Source: Amylibacter sp.
GTDB taxonomy: Bacteria > Pseudomonadota > Alphaproteobacteria > Rhodobacterales > Rhodobacteraceae
Assembly (NCBI GenBank): GCA_016764475.1
Contig: JAESRV010000003.1
Span: 1 to 42,476, forward strand
Direction: 5' to 3'
Length of the DNA stretch: 42,476 nucleotides
Below the pieces are notes generated by a model, which worked only from the letters and a program-made list of their open reading frames with translations, was not told the origin of the DNA and searched no databases. Positions within the stretch are counted from its first letter, which is position 1. Every line of letters starts with the position of its first letter. The translations under genes and the position numbers were made by a program. This document shows, one piece after another, positions 28,638-38,007 of this stretch.

Positions 28638-30110
28638 CTAACGCATAACAAAAGGATCAGCCATAGGCGCATCAGACGTGTTGATCCAAACCGTGCGGGT
28701 GCGCGAATAATCCAGCATCGTATCCATGCCGCTTTCACGGCCATAGCCGGTATCTTTGTTACCGCCAAAAGGGGCCGAGGGTGAGATCACCCGCCATGTG
28801 TTGATATAGGTCACGCCGCCAGCCAGCGTGCGGGTTAACCGCATGCCGCGTGCCAGATCACGGGTGAATGCACCACCTGCGTAGTGAAAGCGCGATGCGT
28901 TGGCCAAAGCCACCGCCTGATCTTCCGTTTTGAAGCTGCGCACACTTAACACGGGGCCGAAAAGTTCTTCTTCGTACACGGCCAGCCCGTCTGCTTCACA
29001 TAATACAATCGTCGGTTCAAAGTAATTGCCCTTATCAAAGCCTTCGGGGATATTGCCGCCTGTCAATATTTCAGCCCCGTTGGCCACGCTTTTCACCAGT
29101 AATTCCTGAATGCGGTCGCGTTGGCGGCGGGTGCAAAGCGGCCCCATTTCGGTGGCCTTATCCACCGGGTCACCGATCTTGATGGCTTGGGCTTTTTTGA
29201 CCAACATGGCCAAGAATTCATCACGCACACCTTCTTGCACCAACAGGCGCGACCCTGATACACAAGATTGCCCGGCAGCGGCAAAGACGCCTGCCACAAC
29301 CCCGTTGGCCGCACTTTCCAAATTGGCGTCATCAAACACCAGAACGGGGGCTTTGCCGCCCAGTTCCAAGGTTAAAAGCGCGAAGTTATCAGCGGTGTTG
29401 CGCACCACATTACGCGCGGCTTCCACCCCGCCGGTGAACGCCACACGGGCAACTTTGGGGTGCGATGTCAGACGTGCGCCACATGTGGGCCCGTAACCTG
29501 CAATGATATTGACAACACCCGCAGGAAAGCCCGCCTTATCGACCAGTTCGGCGAATTTCAGCACTGGACACGGGGCATCTTCAGAGGCTTTGATGACGAT
29601 GGTATTACCCATCGCAAGGGCAGGCCCCAGCTTCACACACGTCAGGAAAATCTGGCTGTTCCACGGCACCACGGCAGCAACCACACCTAAAGGTTCACGG
29701 ATGGTCATACAGATCATATCAGGCTTGTCGTGGGCCAAGGTTTGGCCTGTGACCTTATCTGCAAGTCCCGCATAAAACCGCAGATAATCGGCCATATAGC
29801 GGCATTGCGCGGCGGTTTCACGCAGGATTTTACCCGAGTCGCGGCTTTCCACTTCGGCAAATTCTGCCGCATGTTTTTCCAGTAAATCGCCCAACCGATA
29901 CAAGCACTTACCGCGCGCCGCAGGCGACATTTGCGCCCAAGGCCCTTCGCTAAAAGCACGATGTGCGGCATCTACGGCACGGTCAACATCTGCCTCAGTT
30001 GCTTCGGGCACCGAATTCCAGACCTGTTCATCACCGGGGTTCACACATTCAATGCGCCCGCCCTTGGCCCCATCACAAAATGCGCCATCAATATAAAGCT
30101 GAAACTTCAT
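28638..30110 (-). CDS. NAD(P)-dependent aldehyde dehydrogenase
   Basis: VVPWNSQIFLTCVKLGPALAMGNTIVIKASE, LELGGKAPVLVFDDANLE, AAGQSCVSGSRLLVQ, FGPVLSVRSF. Start at MKFQLYIDG preferred. Confidence 0.93.
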   Translation of the reverse strand: MKFQLYIDGAFCDGAKGGRIECVNPGDEQVWNSVPEATEADVDRAVDAAHRAFSEGPWAQMSPAARGKCLYRLGDLLEKHAAEFAEVESRDSGKILRETAAQCRYMADYLRFYAGLADKVTGQTLAHDKPDMICMTIREPLGVVAAVVPWNSQIFLTCVKLGPALAMGNTIVIKASEDAPCPVLKFAELVDKAGFPAGVVNIIAGYGPTCGARLTSHPKVARVAFTGGVEAARNVVRNTADNFALLTLELGGKAPVLVFDDANLESAANGVVAGVFAAAGQSCVSGSRLLVQEGVRDEFLAMLVKKAQAIKIGDPVDKATEMGPLCTRRQRDRIQELLVKSVANGAEILTGGNIPEGFDKGNYFEPTIVLCEADGLAVYEEELFGPVLSVRSFKTEDQAVALANASRFHYAGGAFTRDLARGMRLTRTLAGGVTYINTWRVISPSAPFGGNKDTGYGRESGMDTMLDYSRTRTVWINTSDAPMADPFVMR

Positions 30111-30121
30111 GCGGTTTCCTT

Positions 30122-30853
30122 TCACTTTTGCAACACGCCCTTGATCAACCTTGCCAACTCGAAGGGCTTTTGCATAGGCAACATATGGGCGGTATCTTTG
30201 AAGATGATCGCTTTTGCACTGGGAATTTTCGACGCCATTCGTTTGGCCATTTCAGGGGTCGAGCCTGTATCCAACCCACCTGTAGCCACAAGTGTTGGCA
30301 CCTGAATTTCATTTAACCGCCCTACAATTTGCGCCCCTTCATGGGCAAAAAACTTATAATTTTGCATGAATTGTTCTGTGTTATTTTGGGATAGGCGCAG
30401 GCGTATTTGCGTCAAATATTCAGGGTTTTCTTCAGCAAATTCAGCTGGAAACCAGCGGGTTAATGCCGCCTCAATCAATTCCGTTGGGCCACGTAGTTCA
30501 GCCTCTTTGTAGCGTCTTATAACCGCGTCTTGCTGTTGTTCTGAACGCCCATAAACCCCGCTTAAAAGAACAAGATGCGATATACGTTCAGGTTTTGTTA
30601 ATGCCGCCCATTGCGCAATCATTGCCCCCATGGAAAAGCCGCAAAGGGCAAAACTGTCTAAGCCCAAAGCGTCAGCAAAATCCCACAAATCATCGGTAAA
30701 ACCATCCAAGTTGGCAGGCCCTTTCCAATCCGGCCCTTGCCCGTGCCCGCGCAGATCATAGGCATGTGTGGTGACATCGGGCAGGGCTTGACGCAAAGGC
30801 TGCCAGAGCCCGCGATCCAGCCCGACCCCGTGCAGCATGATCAAGTCTTTCAT
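30122..30853 (-). CDS. Alpha/beta fold hydrolase (enol-lactonase/RutD-like)
   Basis: MLHGVGLDRGLWQPLRQAL, YDLRGHGQGPDWKG, LCGFSMGAMIAQWAAL, FKDTAHMLPMQKP. Confidence 0.88.
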   Translation of the reverse strand: MKDLIMLHGVGLDRGLWQPLRQALPDVTTHAYDLRGHGQGPDWKGPANLDGFTDDLWDFADALGLDSFALCGFSMGAMIAQWAALTKPERISHLVLLSGVYGRSEQQQDAVIRRYKEAELRGPTELIEAALTRWFPAEFAEENPEYLTQIRLRLSQNNTEQFMQNYKFFAHEGAQIVGRLNEIQVPTLVATGGLDTGSTPEMAKRMASKIPSAKAIIFKDTAHMLPMQKPFELARLIKGVLQK

Positions 30854-31458
30854 TCCAGTGCCTTTACCACAGTTTCTTCGCCACCCGCTTCCATTTCGGC
30901 AATATCTTGATAGCGATCCCCAATACGGTGGTGTGGTCGCCCGCCTGTTGCCGCCCCCAGTGCGATAATCATTTCATCAGGTGCGGGTGCATCGGGGATG
31001 TTAAACTCAATGGTCAGATAATGCGAGCGCATTCCCGCATCGTGCTTGTGCATCAACGGTATCTGCACACTGGCACCTGCACCACCGCGCGTATTGGCAA
31101 AGCTCAGGTAGCTGGTCGCCCCCACACCTTTGCGAAAATGATTGCCGAAACGCAGGGTGTGGATGAAACCAGAGCCATGTTCAATCTCGGCCTGGGTGCC
31201 CACAACTGCGGCTTTACCATATGCCTCTATCGCATCACCACCACCCGCAATTTCCAGAATACGGCGGGTCAGTTCCGCGCCCAAGGGCGGGGCGTGTTTT
31301 AGAATGGCAGGCTTTAAATCTTCCACAAATCCCTGCCCTGCCCAAGGGTTTTTCAACACGGCAGCAACCGCGATCATAAGCGGAGGCTTGGCAACACGCT
31401 TGCCGCCTTCAATATGGATTTCTTCTATATGTGTCACAAATTTGCGAACCAGTTCCAT
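30850..31458 (-). CDS. Amino acid synthesis family protein (AA_synth, DUF1185)
   Basis: IEEIHIEGGKRVAKPPLMIAVAAVLKNPWAGQGFVEDL; GKAAVVGTQAEIEHGSGFIHTLRFGNHFR; HYLTIEFNIPDAPAPDEMIIALGAATGGRPHHRIGDRYQD. Confidence 0.85.
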   Translation of the reverse strand: MELVRKFVTHIEEIHIEGGKRVAKPPLMIAVAAVLKNPWAGQGFVEDLKPAILKHAPPLGAELTRRILEIAGGGDAIEAYGKAAVVGTQAEIEHGSGFIHTLRFGNHFRKGVGATSYLSFANTRGGAGASVQIPLMHKHDAGMRSHYLTIEFNIPDAPAPDEMIIALGAATGGRPHHRIGDRYQDIAEMEAGGEETVVKALE

Positions 31459-32501
31459 CAGATATTTCCTTTAAAATTCGGCATAACTTCATCTATAAAC
31501 AGGCGCAGGCTGCGTTTTTTATCCTTGAAACTGGACCCGCTATCAATCCAGAAACTATATTCATCATAGCCCATTTTCTGATAGATTTTGATCCGTTCTG
31601 TTACCTGATCAGGCGTGCCAACCACTTTGTTTTTAAGCATGTTTTCAGGGCTGTACATTTCTATTTTCGCCATTTCTTCATCGCTTAATTCAGCAATCAA
31701 GCCATTAGTGATGGGCCGTTCATTGCGAAACCACGCACCGAAATGGCAATAGAAGCGCGACATATCTTTGCAATCTTGCGCCACATCCGCGCCGTTGGCC
31801 CCCACAGCCGTGTGGTTCAGCAGCATTACCTTGGGCGATTTATCAGGGTTGGCAGCCTTGGCTTTTTTGAACTTCGCCATCAGATCAGCCACTTCATCAT
31901 CGCCATTCCAAAGCGGGGTCACTTGAATATGGCAATCGTTTTTCAGCGCAAAATCAAACGAGTTCGGGTCACGTGCGGCCACCCAAACAGGCGGGCCACC
32001 CTTTTGCACAGGCTTAGGTACAGCGGTGGATTTCGGAAACGCATAATGCTTGCCTTCCATCGCATAATCCCCTGCCCAAAGCCCCTTGATCGCAGGGATG
32101 ATTTCGCGCAAATGTTCACCCGCCGCCCAAGCATCCATACCGCCGCCCAAACGGTCATATTCATACGAATATGCCCCGCGCGCGATGGCCAATTCCAGAC
32201 GACCACCCGTGATCAAGTCGGTCATCGCCGCCTCACCTGCAAGCCGAATAGGATGCCAGAACGGGGCCACGATTGTGCCTGTACCCAGTCGGATTTGTTC
32301 GGTTTTCAACGACAGTTCTGTCAGCAATAATAGCGGGTTGGGTGAAATGGTGAAATCCATTGAATGGTGTTCACCGGTCCAGACCGTACGCATACCACCG
32401 GCATCGGCCATCTGGGCCAACTCAATAAACTGGTCATGTAATTCCTGGTAGCTGTCTTTTGCAGACATGCGTTCCATGTGGACAAAAAGCGAGAAATCCA
32501 T
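31458..32501 (-). CDS. LLM-class flavin-dependent oxidoreductase (luciferase-like monooxygenase)
   Basis: ELAQMADAGGMRTVWTGEHHSMDFTISPNPLLLLTELSLKTEQIRLGTGTIVAPFWHPIRLAGEAAMTDLITGGRLELAIARGAY. Confidence 0.93.
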   Translation of the reverse strand: MDFSLFVHMERMSAKDSYQELHDQFIELAQMADAGGMRTVWTGEHHSMDFTISPNPLLLLTELSLKTEQIRLGTGTIVAPFWHPIRLAGEAAMTDLITGGRLELAIARGAYSYEYDRLGGGMDAWAAGEHLREIIPAIKGLWAGDYAMEGKHYAFPKSTAVPKPVQKGGPPVWVAARDPNSFDFALKNDCHIQVTPLWNGDDEVADLMAKFKKAKAANPDKSPKVMLLNHTAVGANGADVAQDCKDMSRFYCHFGAWFRNERPITNGLIAELSDEEMAKIEMYSPENMLKNKVVGTPDQVTERIKIYQKMGYDEYSFWIDSGSSFKDKKRSLRLFIDEVMPNFKGNI

Positions 32502-32697
32502 ATTTCAGATCCCCCCATTTGTGGGTGATAAATGTGTGTGTGTTAGCTGGCGCATATTATCGCCCTCCTCGTGTTGAACAAAAAGAACGACACCCACCTT
32601 TTTACGCTCACTGCGTGTCCACTTGAGCAGGGTTATCTGGCAGGTAAATGGCGATTCTGTCAAGAAATATAGCCGTTGTATTAAACCGCCCTGAAAT

Positions 32698-32721
32698 ACT
32701 AAACTAGTTTACTGGTTTAGT
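32698..32721. promoter_or_regulatory. Nested inverted repeat, candidate regulator binding site in divergent intergenic region
   Basis: ACTAAAC-n10-GTTTAGT with embedded palindrome TAAACTAGTTTA (32700-32711). Confidence 0.5.
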
Positions 32722-32866
32722 TTTCAGCGTTGATTTTTCAACTTGATAGCTTTGGTTTTTCAATTCAATCCAGTAGATGACCCCGCGTTAATGCTCTAAA
32801 ATCAAACAACTGCTTGCCACTTTGCTTATTAACTGTTTAGTTTCAAAGCGCAGCGATCTTGGGGGA

Positions 32867-33643
32867 ATGATGCCGAACGAAACGATAATGCTTGTGGCAG
32901 AAGACATTCACAAAAGCTTTGGCACTTTAGAAGTTCTAAAGGGCATGTCGGTATCTGCCAAAAAGGGTGATGTGATTTCGATCATCGGCAGTTCGGGTTC
33001 CGGCAAAAGCACATTTTTACGCTGCATCAACTTTCTGGAAACCCCGGATCAGGGCCGGGTTTTTCTGGATGGTGAAGAGGTGATCGTGCGCAAGGATGCC
33101 AAGGGGCGTTCAACCGGGGCCGATCCCAAACAAATTCAACGGCTGCGCAGCCAGCTGGGCATGGTGTTTCAAAGTTTCAATCTGTGGTCACATATGACCG
33201 TGTTGCAAAACGTCACCGAAGGGCCGGTGCAGGTACTGAAAAAAACGCCCGAAGAAGCCAAAATTGCGGGTATGAAATATCTTGAAAAAGTAGGTATTGC
33301 CGAAAAGGCTGATAATTACCCCAGCCAACTGTCAGGCGGCCAGCAGCAACGCGTGGCCATAGCGCGCGCATTGGCGATGGAGCCTAAAGTTTTACTGTTC
33401 GACGAACCCACATCAGCATTAGACCCCGAACTGGTCGGCGAAGTGCTGAAAGTTATGCGCGCATTGGCCGAGGAAGGCCGCACAATGATTGTTGTGACCC
33501 ACGAGATGGGCTTTGCCCGCGAGGTCAGCGACACTGTCATGTTTCTACACCAGGGATTGGTGGAAGAAATAGGAACACCCAAACAGGTGTTCGAAAATCC
33601 GAAGTCTGAACGTTGCCGGGCATTTTTGGCAAGTTCATTATAA
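32867..33643 (+). CDS. Polar amino acid-type ABC transporter ATP-binding protein
   Basis: Walker [19 protein letters not shown], signature [34 protein letters not shown], typical HisP/GlnQ family. Confidence 0.95.
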   Translation: MMPNETIMLVAEDIHKSFGTLEVLKGMSVSAKKGDVISIIGSSGSGKSTFLRCINFLETPDQGRVFLDGEEVIVRKDAKGRSTGADPKQIQRLRSQLGMVFQSFNLWSHMTVLQNVTEGPVQVLKKTPEEAKIAGMKYLEKVGIAEKADNYPSQLSGGQQQRVAIARALAMEPKVLLFDEPTSALDPELVGEVLKVMRALAEEGRTMIVVTHEMGFAREVSDTVMFLHQGLVEEIGTPKQVFENPKSERCRAFLASSL

Positions 33644-33671
33644 ACCAAGTCAATATATAGGGAGAACTTAA

Positions 33672-34409
33672 ATGACTTTTACTAAACTAATGGCAGGCAT
33701 AGCACTTGTCGCATTAACCACAACATCAGCAATCGCTGGCAGCCATACCGTGCGTATGGGTACAGAGGGCGCATATGCCCCTTACAACTTTATTAACGAC
33801 AACGGCGAAGTTGACGGTTATGAAATAGAACTGGGCAATGAGCTGTGCAAACGCGCGGAATTAGATTGCACATGGGTCACAAACGACTGGGATAGCATCA
33901 TTCCAAACCTTGTTTCCGGCAACTACGACACCATCATGGCTGGCATGTCTATCACTGCGGAACGCGATGAAGTGATTGATTTCACATCAGAATACTTCCC
34001 CGCAGATCCATCTTCATATGTTGCCCTTGCGGGTGCGGGTGCTGAGGCCACTACAGGTACGGTTGCGGCTCAAACAGCTACGATCCAAGCATCATATGTG
34101 GCATCCTCCGATGCAACAGTTGTTGAATATGCCACAATGGAAGACACCATTGCCGCTGTTCGTAACGGCGAAGCAGACAGTGTGCTGGCAGACCACGCAG
34201 CCCTGAAAGACATCGTTGACGCATCAGGTGGCGTACTGGCATTTGTCGGTGATGACGTGGCCATCGGCGGCGGTGTCGGCATGGGTGTGCGCGAAAGCGA
34301 CGGCGAGCTGCGCGGTAAGTTTGAAGCGGCAATCGCGGCCATGAAGGCTGACGGCAGCCTGAACGCGCTGATCGCCAAATGGTTCGATGGCCGCGACGCC
34401 GGTTACTAA
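33672..34409 (+). CDS. ABC transporter substrate-binding protein (family 3, polar amino acid type)
   Basis: Signal peptide; VRMGTEGAYAPYNFINDNGEVDGYEIELGNELCKRAELDCTWVTNDWDSIIPNLVSGNYDTIMAGMSITAERDEVIDFT. Confidence 0.95.
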   Translation: MTFTKLMAGIALVALTTTSAIAGSHTVRMGTEGAYAPYNFINDNGEVDGYEIELGNELCKRAELDCTWVTNDWDSIIPNLVSGNYDTIMAGMSITAERDEVIDFTSEYFPADPSSYVALAGAGAEATTGTVAAQTATIQASYVASSDATVVEYATMEDTIAAVRNGEADSVLADHAALKDIVDASGGVLAFVGDDVAIGGGVGMGVRESDGELRGKFEAAIAAMKADGSLNALIAKWFDGRDAGY

Positions 34410-34419
34410 AGACATCATC

Positions 34420-34450
34420 AAGGGCCGCGATTATCACGCGGCCCTTTTTT
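34420..34450 (+). terminator. Intra-operonic Rho-independent terminator between substrate-binding protein and permease genes
   Basis: AAGGGCCGCG-attatca-CGCGGCCCTT-TTTT: perfect 10-bp stem and T-run. Confidence 0.85.
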
Positions 34451-34466
34451 CTAAGTTGATACATCA

Positions 34467-35330
34467 ATGTTTGAATATTGCACCGATCCAAAACTGATAG
34501 AAGGCTTCCAATGGTGGTCTTGTTATCTGACCACCGGCAAGCACATGAGCTTTTATTTCAGCTTTGTGGTGGTGCTTGGCCTGTTGGCCCTGACCGTGCC
34601 CTTTATCCTGCTTTTCGGCTTCACAGGGGCATTGGCGCGGCGTGCAACATTCGCCCCCATCCGCTGGTTCGGTACAATCTATACGTCTATGGTGCGCGGC
34701 GTTCCCGACATTATCTTTTTCCTGTTTGTACCCATTGCGATGGATCAGGGCATTGAAATAATCCGCCATAAAATAAAATGCTCCGACTGGTCGGAACCTA
34801 TCCGACAAGGCAATGATTTTGTGGTCTGTGCTGCGGCTAAAATGCCGCTCAGCAGCTCACCGCAATGGGTGCATGAAACCTACGGGTTTATGCTGGCGAC
34901 TATCGCTTTTGCAATCGTGTTCGGGGCCTTTGCCGCCAACACCATTCACGGCGCGTTGGGGGCTGTGCCCAAGGAGCAACTGGAAACGGGGGCTGCATTC
35001 GGTATGTCCCCAAAACAGATATTCCGCCGTATCCATCTGCCGCAAATGTGGGTTTACGCCCTGCCCGGCCTGTCCAATCTTTGGATGATCCTGATCAAAG
35101 CCAGCCCTCTGTTGTTTCTTTTGGGGGTCGAAGACATCGTTTATTGGGCCCGTGAACTTGGCGGCTCGAAAACCGCCCGTTTCACCTATCCCCACGGCGA
35201 CTGGCGGCTTGGGTATTTTATGTTCCTTTTGGTGTTTTACCTGTTCCTGACATGGATCAGCGAAAAGTTTTTTGACCGCATCATGCACCGCTTGTCACGT
35301 GGCCAAAATACAGCGGCGGGCATGTCATGA
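34467..35330 (+). CDS. ABC transporter permease (HisQ-like)
   Basis: FGTIYTSMVRGVPDIIFFLFVPIA; EAA-like loop GALGAVPKEQLETGAAFGMSPKQIFRRIHLPQ. Confidence 0.93.
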   Translation: MFEYCTDPKLIEGFQWWSCYLTTGKHMSFYFSFVVVLGLLALTVPFILLFGFTGALARRATFAPIRWFGTIYTSMVRGVPDIIFFLFVPIAMDQGIEIIRHKIKCSDWSEPIRQGNDFVVCAAAKMPLSSSPQWVHETYGFMLATIAFAIVFGAFAANTIHGALGAVPKEQLETGAAFGMSPKQIFRRIHLPQMWVYALPGLSNLWMILIKASPLLFLLGVEDIVYWARELGGSKTARFTYPHGDWRLGYFMFLLVFYLFLTWISEKFFDRIMHRLSRGQNTAAGMS

Positions 35331-36130
35331 GCTGTTTTGAAACGTTCACTGGCTACGCATTGCGATCCATCGGTATCGGTGAACGGTTGCTGCCTAAAAC
35401 CGATTTCACGCTTTGCGACCAGTTTGTTCTGATCGGCTCAGGCATGATCTGGAACGTCTATTTTGCCGTTGTTGCCCTATCGCTTGGTTTCTTCTTTGCG
35501 GTAGCCCTTGCCTTGGGGCGCAGCAGCGATAACCCGATTGCGCGCATTCCTTCGCGCGTGTTCATCTTCGTCATTCGCGGCTCACCTCTGTTCATTCAGT
35601 TTTTCCTGATTTATGAGTTTTTTGTTATGATCCCGAAAATGGGCTGGGATATTAACCTGGGCTTTATCGAGATCACCGTTGAAACCAGATGGCTGACCAA
35701 AGCATGGCTGGGTGCATTAATCACGCTGTTCTTGAACACCGCAGGCTACACCGCGAATATTTTTTACGGCGCATTGCAATCCATCCCCAAAGGCGACATT
35801 GAAGCAGCCTATGCGATCGGCATGTCAAAACGCCAAGTGTTCTGGCGCATATCCTTCCCCACCATGCTGCGGCTTGCTTGGCCCAGCTATACCAATGAAG
35901 CGATATTCCTGTTCCACGCCACGGCACTGGTGTTCTTTTCCAGCTTCCCCGCATGGCGCCAAGAGGGTGATGCTTTGTACTATGCCAGCTATTTCGCCGA
36001 CAAAACCTTCAACCCGTTCGTCCCCTACCCGATTATTGCGCTGTATTTCATCAGCTTCACGCTGTTGATTATTTTAGGCTTTGGTTGGGTGGACAAGCGG
36101 TTGAACAGGCATATTGCACCTAATAAATGA
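35327..36130 (+). CDS. ABC transporter permease (HisM-like)
   Basis: VFIFVIRGSPLFIQFFLIYEF; GALQSIPKGDIEAAYAIGMSKRQVFWRISFP; overlaps preceding stop. Confidence 0.93.
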   Translation: MSCFETFTGYALRSIGIGERLLPKTDFTLCDQFVLIGSGMIWNVYFAVVALSLGFFFAVALALGRSSDNPIARIPSRVFIFVIRGSPLFIQFFLIYEFFVMIPKMGWDINLGFIEITVETRWLTKAWLGALITLFLNTAGYTANIFYGALQSIPKGDIEAAYAIGMSKRQVFWRISFPTMLRLAWPSYTNEAIFLFHATALVFFSSFPAWRQEGDALYYASYFADKTFNPFVPYPIIALYFISFTLLIILGFGWVDKRLNRHIAPNK

Positions 36131-36191
36131 AATCTTACTTTGTCATCGGCTCTATCCATTGTTATGAAGACAATAAGGATTTGAGGTTAAT

Positions 36192-36824
36192 ATGGTACAG
36201 CACGAATTTGATCGTGAAAAACACGTCTATGCAAATGAAGCATTCTCTGAATTGGTAAAGGATGCCTTGCGGTTTTTTCATGGAACTCCTGTCCATACGA
36301 TGCCACCACCTACACGATTTGAAGGTAGTGGGGTGTATGCGCTCTATTACACAGGGAAAAATGATGCTTATGCCGAATTATATAAAGCAAATCGAACAAG
36401 TTACGATTTACCAATATACATAGGCAAAGCTGTTCCTAAAGGTTGGCGGCAAGCAAAACCGAGTATTGCAAAAAGCAACACTGGGAATGAATTATTCTTA
36501 CGCATTATAGAACACTTTCGGAACTTGCAGAAAGGCGACGGTCTTAATCCAAACGATTTTAATTGCCGCTTCACTATTTTTGAAGACGCTGGCGTTGATA
36601 TGATTAGTACAGTTGAATCGAGTTTAATAAAGCTACATCGCCCCGTATGGAACACCGCAGTAGACGGCTTTGGCAATCACGATCCTGGAGCAGGTCGATA
36701 CAATCAGGCAAAATCTGATTGGGATGTTATTCACCCCGGACGTGCTTTTGCAGATAAATGTAAAGGGAAAGCTAACCTGATTGAGCACGTAAAAACCAAT
36801 ATTCAAAAACACTTCGGAGCATAG
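36192..36824 (+). CDS. Eco29kI-family type II restriction endonuclease (GIY-YIG nuclease)
   Basis: GVYALYYTGKNDAYAELYKANRTSYDLPIYIGKAVPKGWRQ; FLRIIEHFRNL; STVESSLI; PVWNTAVDGFGNHDPGAGRYNQAKSDWDVIHPGR. Confidence 0.9.
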   Translation: MVQHEFDREKHVYANEAFSELVKDALRFFHGTPVHTMPPPTRFEGSGVYALYYTGKNDAYAELYKANRTSYDLPIYIGKAVPKGWRQAKPSIAKSNTGNELFLRIIEHFRNLQKGDGLNPNDFNCRFTIFEDAGVDMISTVESSLIKLHRPVWNTAVDGFGNHDPGAGRYNQAKSDWDVIHPGRAFADKCKGKANLIEHVKTNIQKHFGA

Positions 36825-36825
36825 C

Positions 36826-37980
36826 ATGAAGTGTTTAGAGCTTTTTTCAGGTGCTGGGGGGTTGGCCAAAGGGCTTGAGAAATCTGGTTTTCAACCGGTG
36901 CAATTTATAGAGTTTAATAAACACGCCTGTAACTCTCTTAGAAAGAACTTTGATCCAAAATTGGTGTTTGAAGGCGATATAAGGGATTTTTCATTTCCTC
37001 AATTTAAGGATTTGGATTTAATTGCAGGCGGCCCTCCATGCCAGCCATTTTCCTTAGCGGGAAAACATAAAGCACATGAGGATGACCGGGATATGTTCCC
37101 TTATGCAACATTAGCAGTCACAAAATACCAACCGAAAGCATTTTTATTTGAGAATGTTAAAGGCTTGTTGAGAAAAACATTTTCAGAATACTTTGACTAC
37201 ATAATACTCACACTGACTTTTCCTTCTGTTAACAGAAATACTGATGAAAGTTGGCAAAAACATAATGATAGGCTGAAAAATATTAATTTCGCTAATTTCG
37301 ACGATGTTAAGTACCACGTCAGTCACCAACTGATAAATGCTGCCGATTATGGGGTGCCGCAAAAACGAGAACGGGTATTTATTATAGGAACTAGGGCTGA
37401 TTTAAAACTTGATTGGACATTTCCTCCAAAAACACACAGCAAGAAAACACTTGATGAAGACAAAAGTACAGGCGAATACTGGAAGCGGCACGGCTTGCGC
37501 ACACCAACAAAAATCATAACACCCCCTACATGCACTCAGGGAAATTTATTTTACATCAACAGGTTAAAGCCTTGGGTTACGGTTAGGGACACTTTATGCC
37601 TAGTTCCTGACCCTCGCACAAAAAATAAACTTGAGGGGCATGATTTTCGTGAAGGTGCGCGGCAATACCCCGGGCATACGGGGAGTTACATAGATGAACC
37701 CGCAAAAACCCTAAAAGCAGGCGATCATGGCGTTCCAGGTGGCGAAAACATGATTAGATATGAAGATGGTTCCGTGCGGTATTTCACGACTTATGAAGCA
37801 AAATTAATTCAGACGTTTGATAGGGATTATATTATTACTGGATCGTGGGGTGAAGCACTTCGACAACTTGGGAATGCTGTGCCTACAAAGCTGTCAGAAA
37901 CTATTGGAATGCGATTATTCGATCTACTGATTGGGCAAACTATGCATAAAGTTAATCACCCAATAACTATCAACACTTAA
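36826..37980 (+). CDS. DNA (cytosine-5-)-methyltransferase, partner of Eco29kI-like endonuclease
   Basis: Motif I LFSGAGGLAKGLEKSGF, IV GGPPCQPFSLAGK, VI ENVKGLL, VIII QKRERVFIIGTR, IX/X YEAKLIQTFD...QLGNAVPTKLSETIG. Confidence 0.95.
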   Translation: MKCLELFSGAGGLAKGLEKSGFQPVQFIEFNKHACNSLRKNFDPKLVFEGDIRDFSFPQFKDLDLIAGGPPCQPFSLAGKHKAHEDDRDMFPYATLAVTKYQPKAFLFENVKGLLRKTFSEYFDYIILTLTFPSVNRNTDESWQKHNDRLKNINFANFDDVKYHVSHQLINAADYGVPQKRERVFIIGTRADLKLDWTFPPKTHSKKTLDEDKSTGEYWKRHGLRTPTKIITPPTCTQGNLFYINRLKPWVTVRDTLCLVPDPRTKNKLEGHDFREGARQYPGHTGSYIDEPAKTLKAGDHGVPGGENMIRYEDGSVRYFTTYEAKLIQTFDRDYIITGSWGEALRQLGNAVPTKLSETIGMRLFDLLIGQTMHKVNHPITINT

Positions 37981-38003
37981 AAAGGGGCCCGAAGGCCCCT
38001 TTT
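37980..38003. terminator. Bidirectional terminator between convergent methyltransferase and pntB genes
   Basis: AAAAGGGGCC-cgaa-GGCCCCTTTT perfect inverted repeat with flanking A/T. Confidence 0.9.
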
Positions 38004-38007
38004 ATAT

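Noticed and set aside
28007-30110. Classical bet (choline to glycine betaine) operon
   Set aside because: The regulator is BetI-like and an ALDH is adjacent, but no choline dehydrogenase (betA) or choline transporter is present and the operon partners are LLM/AA_synth/hydrolase genes, so betA/betB naming is not supported.
31743-32330. 195-aa ORF antisense to the LLM oxidoreductase
   Set aside because: Shadow frame of a confidently identified gene.
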